This document shows positions 1-4,133 of a stretch of 5,679 nucleotides of DNA, one piece after another. The stretch spans positions 1-5,679 of the forward strand of contig JAUXXK010000045.1 in assembly GCA_030681145.1 (NCBI GenBank), read 5' to 3'. This stretch comes from Methanobacteriaceae archaeon (GTDB lineage Archaea > Methanobacteriota > Methanobacteria > Methanobacteriales > Methanobacteriaceae). A model generated the notes under the pieces. It did no database searches, was not told the DNA's origin, and saw only the letters and a list, made by a program, of their open reading frames with translations. Position numbers and translations under genes: made by a program. Numbering within the stretch: the stretch's first letter is position 1; the number at the start of each line of letters is the position of its first letter.

Positions 1-1777
1 CCGTATCGTAAATCTCTTCATTACTCATTTTTGATAATTCTTTCCCGGTAACTATTGTATCCTCGCCATGGCCAATGCCTAAATTTTGGCTAATGGCTTT
101 TGCAGTTAAAGCATGGTCACCTGTTATCATCACGGTCCTTATCCCAGCGTCCTTTGATTTTTGGATTGCTCCGATTACTTCTTCACGGGGAGGATCCATC
201 ATTCCCTGTAGTCCTAGAAAAATTAGATCATCCATATCTTCCTTGAGAAGTTCTATGTGATTATTTGAAACTGATTTATAGGCAAATCCCAGGACTCTTA
301 ATGCATCTCCAGCCATTTTATCTGCCATTTGAGATATTTTATCATGATCTAATTGTTGTATCTGTCCCTGAATCATCTGGTTTTTGCACATTTTCATTAT
401 CTTTTCCGGGGAACCCTTGACATAAATTATATTTTCATTCTTGTCCTGATTTATTGTGGCCATGTATTGGTTTTCGGATTGGAAGGGTATCTCATCCAAG
501 CGAGGTAATTTTTCCTTGATATTGGCCTTATAAGCAGAAACTATTAAAGCGCCCTCTGTGGGATCCCCCATAACTTTATATTGATTGTCATTAACAAAAG
601 AAGCATCATTACAAATTAAACCAGTTTGAAGGATTTTAATCAGTTCTTCTCCTTCATCTGCAACATTAATAACAATTTCATTAGATATAAAGTCTCCGTG
701 GGGTTTATAACCCTTACCACTAACCTGGTAAGTTTTATTTCCACAGTAGATATTTAATACCGTCATCTGGTTTTTGGTTAGTGTACCGGTTTTATCTGAA
801 CATATAACGGTGGCATGGCCTAGAGCTTCAACAGAAGGTAATTTTCTTATTAAAACATTCCTGCCGGCCATATTTTTTACTCCGAATGCCAGAGTTATTG
901 TTAAAACCGCAGGCAGGCCTTCAGGAATAACCGCCACTGCAAGAGAAGCTGAAGCCATGAAAGAATAAATAATTCCATAACCAAACCAGAAAGATAATAT
1001 AAAATTCAAAATTGCGATAATAATGATACTAATCACAAGAATCTGAGTAAATCTTTCCATTTTTTTCATAAGGGGGGTCATTATTTTATGAGTTCCCATG
1101 ATGATGGTGGCTATTTTACCCATCTCTGTTGATTCACCAGTAGATACCACTACTCCCTCTCCAGAGCCCTGGGTTATGAATGTTCCACTAAAAGCGATAG
1201 ATTTTTGATCAGCTGGAGGAATACTGTTATTATTGATAACATCAGAATTTTTATGAGCCGGCATGGACTCTCCAGTTAGTGAAGCCTCATCGGCATGTAA
1301 ATTTTTTGAACGGAAAATACGTAAATCAGCGGGTATTTTAGTTCCACTTTGCATTATAACTACATCACCTGGAACAACTTGCCTTGAAGGAATGGTAACT
1401 TTATCTCCGTCTCTAAGTACACTAGATTCGTGGACCATCATTTTTTCCAAAGCTTCAATGGAAGATTCGGCTTTCCCTTCCTGAATGAATCCAATGATGG
1501 CATTAGCAATTACCACACCTGAGATAACCGCCACATCTACTAATTCGCCAAGAAAAGCTGTTACTACAGCAGCAATAATTAAAACATAGATAAGGGGGTT
1601 GTTGAACTGCTTAAGAAACCTAAATATCGGGCTGATCTTTTTAAAGGTTATTTCATTGTATCCATACTTTTCTAACCTTTCCTTGGCCTCTTGTGATGTA
1701 AGTCCTTTTTCACTTGATTTCAAGATTTCAAAGGTCTTATCTTGTGACAACTGATACCATTCCTTTTGATTGGACAT
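1..1777 (-). CDS. P2-type cation-transporting ATPase, N-terminal 592 residues (partial, C-terminus off the left edge)
   Basis: An integral membrane pump that couples ATP hydrolysis, through a phospho-aspartate intermediate, to cation transport. The reverse strand reads open from ATG at 1777 to the window edge. Visible in order: cation-ATPase N-terminal domain (about 5-60); membrane helices M1/M2 (about 62-102); actuator loop TGES at 168-171; M3 (about 243-264); M4 with VAVIPEGLP, its PEGLP at 285-289; phosphorylation motif DKTGTLT starting at D328; nucleotide-binding KGSPE at 454-458; DPPR at 528-531; TGD at 552-554. The hinge motif GDGxND and helices M5-M10 lie outside the window. M4 matches the SERCA Ca2+-site pattern V-A-x-I-P-E, which favours a Ca2+- or Mn2+-like pump, but the M5/M6 ligands that decide the ion are not visible, so Na+ or H+ remains possible. 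No Shine-Dalgarno precedes the ATG; a TATA-like box about 28 bp upstream suggests a leaderless or nearly leaderless mRNA. All key motifs seen are intact. Confidence 0.95.
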   Translation of the reverse strand, partial: MSNQKEWYQLSQDKTFEILKSSEKGLTSQEAKERLEKYGYNEITFKKISPIFRFLKQFNNPLIYVLIIAAVVTAFLGELVDVAVISGVVIANAIIGFIQEGKAESSIEALEKMMVHESSVLRDGDKVTIPSRQVVPGDVVIMQSGTKIPADLRIFRSKNLHADEASLTGESMPAHKNSDVINNNSIPPADQKSIAFSGTFITQGSGEGVVVSTGESTEMGKIATIIMGTHKIMTPLMKKMERFTQILVISIIIIAILNFILSFWFGYGIIYSFMASASLAVAVIPEGLPAVLTITLAFGVKNMAGRNVLIRKLPSVEALGHATVICSDKTGTLTKNQMTVLNIYCGNKTYQVSGKGYKPHGDFISNEIVINVADEGEELIKILQTGLICNDASFVNDNQYKVMGDPTEGALIVSAYKANIKEKLPRLDEIPFQSENQYMATINQDKNENIIYVKGSPEKIMKMCKNQMIQGQIQQLDHDKISQMADKMAGDALRVLGFAYKSVSNNHIELLKEDMDDLIFLGLQGMMDPPREEVIGAIQKSKDAGIRTVMITGDHALTAKAISQNLGIGHGEDTIVTGKELSKMSNEEIYDT

Positions 1778-1801
1778 TAATTATATTTTTGTCAAAATAG
1801 A

Positions 1802-1815
1802 TTATATAATTTTAT
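1802..1815 (-). promoter_or_regulatory. Candidate BRE/TATA promoter of the P-type ATPase gene
   Basis: Read on the minus strand, ATAAAA (1815-1810, fits the archaeal BRE pattern RNWAAW) is followed directly by TTATATAA (1809-1802). The box centre is about 28 nt upstream of the ATG at 1777. Archaeal transcription usually starts about 25-27 nt after the box centre, which puts the predicted start at or a few bases before the ATG. This agrees with the lack of a ribosome-binding site. The region is A/T-rich, so chance matches are common; an overlapping TATAAAAT (1816-1809) would give a leader of about 10 nt instead. Confidence 0.5.
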
Positions 1816-1839
1816 ACACATGAAAAAAAGGTAGATTTT

Positions 1840-1865
1840 ATCCATTATAAATCCATAAAATGGAT
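1840..1865. repeat. ATCCAT cluster: two direct copies and one inverted copy
   Basis: ATCCAT occurs at 1840-1845 and again at 1851-1856, 11 bp apart start to start, and its complement ATGGAT follows at 1860-1865. The last two form a perfect 6-bp inverted repeat around AAA. The cluster begins about 25 bp upstream of the predicted BRE of the P-type ATPase gene, a typical place for an archaeal regulator site. No regulator can be named. Confidence 0.4.
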
Positions 1866-1885
1866 ATTATTCTGTGTTTTAAAAA

Positions 1886-1903
1886 TTATTTAAATTTAAA
1901 TAA
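1886..1903. repeat. 18-bp perfect A/T palindrome
   Basis: TTATTTAAATTTAAATAA is its own reverse complement. It lies between the stop of the secreted-protein gene and the upstream region of the ATPase gene. It could form a weak cruciform or terminator stem, but it contains only A and T, so a chance origin in A/T-rich DNA is plausible. Confidence 0.35.
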
Positions 1904-1905
1904 AT

Positions 1906-1946
1906 AAAAAAAGAATATGGTTTATTTATCTAACCAAGAAAAAAAA
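1906..1946 (-). terminator. Two oligo-T tracts ending the secreted-protein gene
   Basis: On the minus strand a run of eight T (1946-1939) comes 12 nt after the stop codon ending at 1959, and a run of seven T (1912-1906) follows. Oligo-T without a strong GC stem is the usual archaeal intrinsic termination signal, so transcription of the secreted-protein gene probably ends here, before the ATPase promoter. Confidence 0.5.
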
Positions 1947-1958
1947 GAGGAGTATCCT

Positions 1959-2465
1959 TTACCAGTATACAAAACTATATTTTTTAACCAATGCAGGATT
2001 ACCAGTTAATTTTATTGATGCCACACCCTTACTATTGGTTTTCCGGGCATAAGTTTTGCCCTTGTAAATAATGAATACCTTTTTATTCTTGGCTATTTTA
2101 TTACTCTTCTTTTTAACTTTGATGGTTATTCTGGTTTTGCTACCAGATTTTGTATATTTATTGGATATTTTATAACCATAATAAGTTTTATAAGATGTTG
2201 TATCATATCTAGTAGATTTATATACTGTTTTAGCGTAATATTTAGGCATTAACGTATAAGAAACCATATTTGCAGTATAATCACTATAAACAGTTGTTTT
2301 TGTGTACCCATATGCTCCTGGAACTTTGGTCCAAATTTCATTTATATAATTCCCGTAAGAATCATATCCTGTTTTACTATAGCTACTAGTTGCTGTAACA
2401 GTACTAACAGCACAAAGGCCTACAAGTAAAACAGCTAATAGAGCTAGAATATATCTCTTTTTCAT
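1959..2465 (-). CDS. Small secreted tyrosine-rich protein with C-terminal Ig-like strand pattern
   Basis: 168 residues, unnamed. The start at 2465 is preferred over the in-frame ATG at 2489 because GGAGTGG lies 7 nt upstream of it (2479-2473) and because it puts the basic MKKR directly before the hydrophobic stretch; the longer form would put the ribosome site inside the gene. Residues 1-25 form a Sec signal peptide (MKKR, hydrophobic core about 5-20, likely cleavage after VTA at 25). The middle (about 26-110) is packed with Tyr, Thr, Ser and Lys; I count 23 Tyr in the whole protein. It has no cysteine after the signal and few acidic residues. Residues about 108-168 are very Lys-rich and carry a strand pattern ending in TNSKGVASIKL, which resembles the Ig-like repeats of methanobacterial adhesin-like and surface proteins. 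I infer an exported, cell-surface or wall-associated protein with one such module. No catalytic motif, membrane anchor or sorting signal is visible. It appears monocistronic. Confidence 0.85.
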   Translation of the reverse strand: MKKRYILALLAVLLVGLCAVSTVTATSSYSKTGYDSYGNYINEIWTKVPGAYGYTKTTVYSDYTANMVSYTLMPKYYAKTVYKSTRYDTTSYKTYYGYKISNKYTKSGSKTRITIKVKKKSNKIAKNKKVFIIYKGKTYARKTNSKGVASIKLTGNPALVKKYSFVYW

Positions 2466-2472
2466 TAAAAAA

Positions 2473-2479
2473 CCACTCC
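2473..2479 (-). promoter_or_regulatory. Shine-Dalgarno site that decides the start of the secreted protein
   Basis: GGAGTGG on the minus strand ends 7 nt before the ATG at 2465. It is complementary to the 16S 3' end except for small mismatches. It is the only clear ribosome-binding site at any of the four starts visible in this window. Confidence 0.75.
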
Positions 2480-2491
2480 AAAAAATCATAT

Positions 2492-2521
2492 ATATGTAAC
2501 ATTTACTTACATATGATATGT
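2492..2521. repeat. Inverted repeats in the leader of the secreted-protein gene
   Basis: ATATGTAA (2492-2499) and TTACATAT (2507-2514) form a perfect 8-bp inverted repeat with a 7-nt spacer. The second arm overlaps another dyad, ACATAT-G-ATATGT (2509-2521). They lie between the predicted promoter and the ribosome-binding site. The first could be a hairpin in the transcribed leader; either could be a DNA operator near the transcription start. Confidence 0.4.
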
Positions 2522-2530
2522 ATTGAACAT

Positions 2531-2544
2531 TAATATAATTTACT
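2531..2544 (-). promoter_or_regulatory. Candidate BRE/TATA promoter of the secreted-protein gene
   Basis: On the minus strand AGTAAA (2544-2539, BRE-like) is followed by TTATATTA (2538-2531). With the usual spacing, transcription would begin near 2509, giving a leader of roughly 45 nt that contains the Shine-Dalgarno site. A second TATA-like stretch around 2486-2496 is too close to the ATG to fit the presence of that site. Confidence 0.45.
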
Positions 2545-2622
2545 AAAAAAGTTAAAAAAATAAGGTTTCTTAAAAAAATCTAAAGATTATCAAATATTAT
2601 TAACTACAATACTAACGTAAAT

Positions 2623-2632
2623 AAAAAAAAAA
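2623..2632 (-). terminator. Oligo-T tract downstream of the DUF2283-like gene
   Basis: Ten consecutive T on the minus strand, about 90 nt after the stop codon ending at 2722, form the longest homopolymer run in the window. It is a plausible archaeal terminator. Shorter T runs follow at 2578-2572, 2560-2554 and 2550-2545 and may act as back-up. Apart from these tracts and the promoter and repeats listed, I see nothing gene-like in 2490-2721. Confidence 0.45.
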
Positions 2633-2721
2633 TAAAATATCTTATTATAGATAAACAATTAGTTTCTTAACAGTTAAATCATGAAAATTTAAAAATGAAA
2701 ATGTATTTTAAGATTATTAAA

Positions 2722-3105
2722 TTAGAATGACTTTCCAGCAATATAATTACCAACCATTTCAGGCATTTTTATATCATTAGGTATAGTAACTTCTAATTTT
2801 TTATCCAGTATGACATTGTCAATTAAAAATTCAAATTGTCCCTCAAAAGCAATAGACTCTGAATCAGCTTTTAAGATAATTTTAACCTGAGATAACTTCT
2901 TAAGCAAATTTACTTTTTCCTGGAATAAGGTTGAAGCTTCAGCTATTTTAAATCGTGATGGAATTTTTTCTGAGTCAAGGTCTATAACGAGATTTTCTGA
3001 AACTTGAAGGGTTTCAGATCTACCTTTAACTCCCAGAACAGATATATAAACTGAATCTAATTGAGCCCTATAATCAAATTTTATAAGATAATACTTGCTC
3101 ATCAT
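2722..3105 (-). CDS. Small DUF2283-like protein of unknown function
   Basis: 127 residues, with no signal peptide or membrane segment, so probably cytosolic. The N-terminal half matches what I recall of DUF2283: an opening FDY...LDSVYISV (about 10-23), a polar turn, then VIDLD (40-44), a short segment and an AS-x-LF motif (57-61). The family usually reads D-x-D-x-x-G-x-x-x-G-I-E-I-x-x-AS there; the usual glycines and the GIE are degenerate here. The C-terminal part (about 62-109: amphipathic helix, then strands around KIILKA and FEGQFEFLI, ending VTIP) resembles the extension of archaeal DUF2283 proteins. The family has no established function. Start is ATG at 3105, or the adjoining ATG at 3102; an in-frame stop lies seven codons upstream of the first ATG. 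There is no Shine-Dalgarno. It is divergent from the P-loop ATPase gene and shares its control region. The family call is from memory and moderate; that it is a real gene is more certain. Confidence 0.75.
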   Translation of the reverse strand: MMSKYYLIKFDYRAQLDSVYISVLGVKGRSETLQVSENLVIDLDSEKIPSRFKIAEASTLFQEKVNLLKKLSQVKIILKADSESIAFEGQFEFLIDNVILDKKLEVTIPNDIKMPEMVGNYIAGKSF

Positions 3106-3120
3106 GATAAGAGTAGTTTG

Positions 3121-3130
3121 TATTTATAAA
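3121..3130 (-). promoter_or_regulatory. Candidate TATA box of the DUF2283-like gene
   Basis: TTTATAAATA on the minus strand, centred about 21-24 nt upstream of the tandem ATG codons at 3105 and 3102. The close spacing and lack of a ribosome site predict a leaderless transcript, with the second ATG fitting slightly better. A second box, AGATATAA (3140-3133), would give a leader of about 5 nt. Confidence 0.45.
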
Positions 3131-3193
3131 CAGTTATATCTTTTGGTTAAAATTGTAATTAAAGTGAAAATTTAGAGATAAATTAAATAAAAC

Positions 3194-3254
3194 TATCAAT
3201 AATATCCCATCTAAAAAAATTTTAGGATTATTAAATAGAAAATTATCAATAATA
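3194..3254. repeat. Direct repeat flanking a palindrome in the divergent control region
   Basis: TATCAATAATA is present exactly twice, at 3194-3204 and 3244-3254, 50 bp apart start to start, which is close to five helical turns. Between the copies lies a dyad CTAAAA-AAA-TTTTAG (3211-3225). The three elements sit in the 169-bp gap between the divergent DUF2283-like and P-loop ATPase genes and are candidate binding sites for a regulator. The second copy falls where a promoter box for the plus-strand gene would be expected. Confidence 0.4.
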
Positions 3255-3277
3255 CATCAACTATATATTAATTGATG
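3255..3277 (+). promoter_or_regulatory. Inverted repeat that includes the ATPase start codon
   Basis: CATCAA (3255-3260) and TTGATG (3272-3277) are perfect complements with an 11-nt spacer containing TATATATTAA. The ATG at 3275 is the last half of the right arm. If transcription begins at or before 3255, the mRNA could fold with its start codon paired. Alternatively it is an operator. The stem is only 6 bp, with two G-C pairs. Confidence 0.35.
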
Positions 3278-4027
3278 AGTAACCATAAGGTCTTATCCTA
3301 TGAGGATAATGGCCACTTCATTAAAACCCAGTCATTTAAAGAGCTCTTTAATTTACTGAAAACGTTAAAAAGAGGTCAGGGACGTTTTATACATGTCATG
3401 GGCACGCCCGGAACTGGTAAATCTGCTAATATATATCAAGCCCTGTCCCAGCTAGATCTTAATGTTTATGACGCTTTTTTGTTTATTGACATTGATAGTA
3501 CGTCTTCAGAAGTTTTAGATATATTTTGGGATACTATTCAACGTGATATGGGAGTTACAAGACATAAGGAAATTTACGAGAAAGCTTCTACCTATGATTT
3601 TGTATTATTTGCCGATAGATTCCTGGACTCAGAATATTTAGATCCGGATAAAGTTGGCCTTGGTCTCTGGACCGAAAAACACGGCCCCAGCACATTTCCA
3701 TTTTATTTTAGAATATTAGTAGAATACATTAAGAATAGAAATAAATTGAAAAATATTAATGTAATCACCCAAACTGCATGGGTTTTAAAATTTAGAGGAG
3801 TAAGATACGACATCCTAACGGATTTTGGCCTTTTATCACGTTTTCTGGTTTTTTTAATTAAACAATTATTTGAAGTTGTTATAATATCATATAGCCATGA
3901 TGAAGTTAATAAAATTGTCAGAAACCATCCTTTGGCTGGAAATGATGAGGAAATTGAAGATTATATTAAAAAATATGGTAATAGGCCTCGATTTATATTT
4001 GAGGCTCTGGAGAAAGATTCTGAATAA
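3275..4027 (+). CDS. Orphan P-loop ATPase with AAA+-like features, function unknown
   Basis: 250 residues from ATG at 3275. TTG at 3272 is possible, and an in-frame stop lies immediately before it, so nothing longer exists. It begins with a short basic and hydrophobic lead (about 15-42), then a clear Walker A GTPGTGKS at 43-50, so it binds ATP. A canonical hhhhDE Walker B is absent. Candidates are FLFIDID (68-74), which sits early and is more likely the second strand, and YDFVLFAD (107-114). INVITQT (161-167) could supply a sensor-1 polar residue, LLSR (186-189) an arginine finger, and YGNRPRF (234-240) near the end resembles a sensor-2 GxxR region. These assignments are inference. It has no transmembrane segment, signal peptide, DNA-binding motif or fused effector. 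The product is probably cytosolic. I do not recognise the family. It stands alone: divergent from the DUF2283-like gene and convergent with the exporter gene. No Shine-Dalgarno is visible. Confidence 0.85.
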   Translation: MSNHKVLSYEDNGHFIKTQSFKELFNLLKTLKRGQGRFIHVMGTPGTGKSANIYQALSQLDLNVYDAFLFIDIDSTSSEVLDIFWDTIQRDMGVTRHKEIYEKASTYDFVLFADRFLDSEYLDPDKVGLGLWTEKHGPSTFPFYFRILVEYIKNRNKLKNINVITQTAWVLKFRGVRYDILTDFGLLSRFLVFLIKQLFEVVIISYSHDEVNKIVRNHPLAGNDEEIEDYIKKYGNRPRFIFEALEKDSE

Positions 4028-4037
4028 CTTTAAATGC

Positions 4038-4044
4038 TTTTTTT
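4038..4044 (+). terminator. Oligo-T tract after the P-loop ATPase gene
   Basis: Seven T on the plus strand starting 11 nt after the stop codon, with no GC stem before it. This is an archaeal-style termination signal that would stop transcription before the convergent exporter gene. Confidence 0.5.
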
Positions 4045-4099
4045 GTTGTAGACTAATCTATTCCTACACCAAATTCCGAACCTTTTAAAATGGCTGTTG

Positions 4100-4124
4100 A
4101 ATTGGTAAAGAAATTCCAATTTTT
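4100..4124 (+). terminator. Hairpin with trailing T run in the convergent spacer
   Basis: AATTGG (4100-4105) and CCAATT (4116-4121) pair perfectly around a 10-nt loop. On the plus strand the right arm runs into five T (4120-4124), like a second terminator for the ATPase gene. On the minus strand the stem lies 13 nt after the exporter stop codon but no T run follows it, so its use in that direction is doubtful. Confidence 0.35.
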
Positions 4125-4133
4125 AACCACTAA

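Noticed and set aside
75..1484. Plus-strand open frames at 75-260, 774-968 and 1263-1484
   Set aside because: All are antisense to the P-type ATPase gene, whose catalytic motifs lie on the minus strand in the same region.
2405..2425. Lipoprotein signal with the cysteine at residue 18 of the secreted protein
   Set aside because: The residues before the cysteine are V-G-L; a lipobox needs a small residue next to the cysteine, and a standard cleavage site follows at residue 25.
2466..2489. Longer start (ATG at 2489) for the secreted protein
   Set aside because: It would place the GGAGTGG site inside the coding sequence and add eight residues ahead of a normal signal peptide.
3194..3254. CRISPR or short tandem array
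   Set aside because: There are only two 11-bp copies, with a spacer holding a palindrome; no further repeats or cas genes are present.
3261..3271. TATATATTAA as the promoter box of the P-loop ATPase
   Set aside because: It would put the transcription start downstream of the start codon; the next in-frame Met is immediately before the Walker A.
3897..4088. 63-codon plus-strand frame overlapping the end of the P-loop ATPase
   Set aside because: It is in another frame of the same strand, starts inside a conserved-looking ATPase C-terminus, and has no ribosome site.
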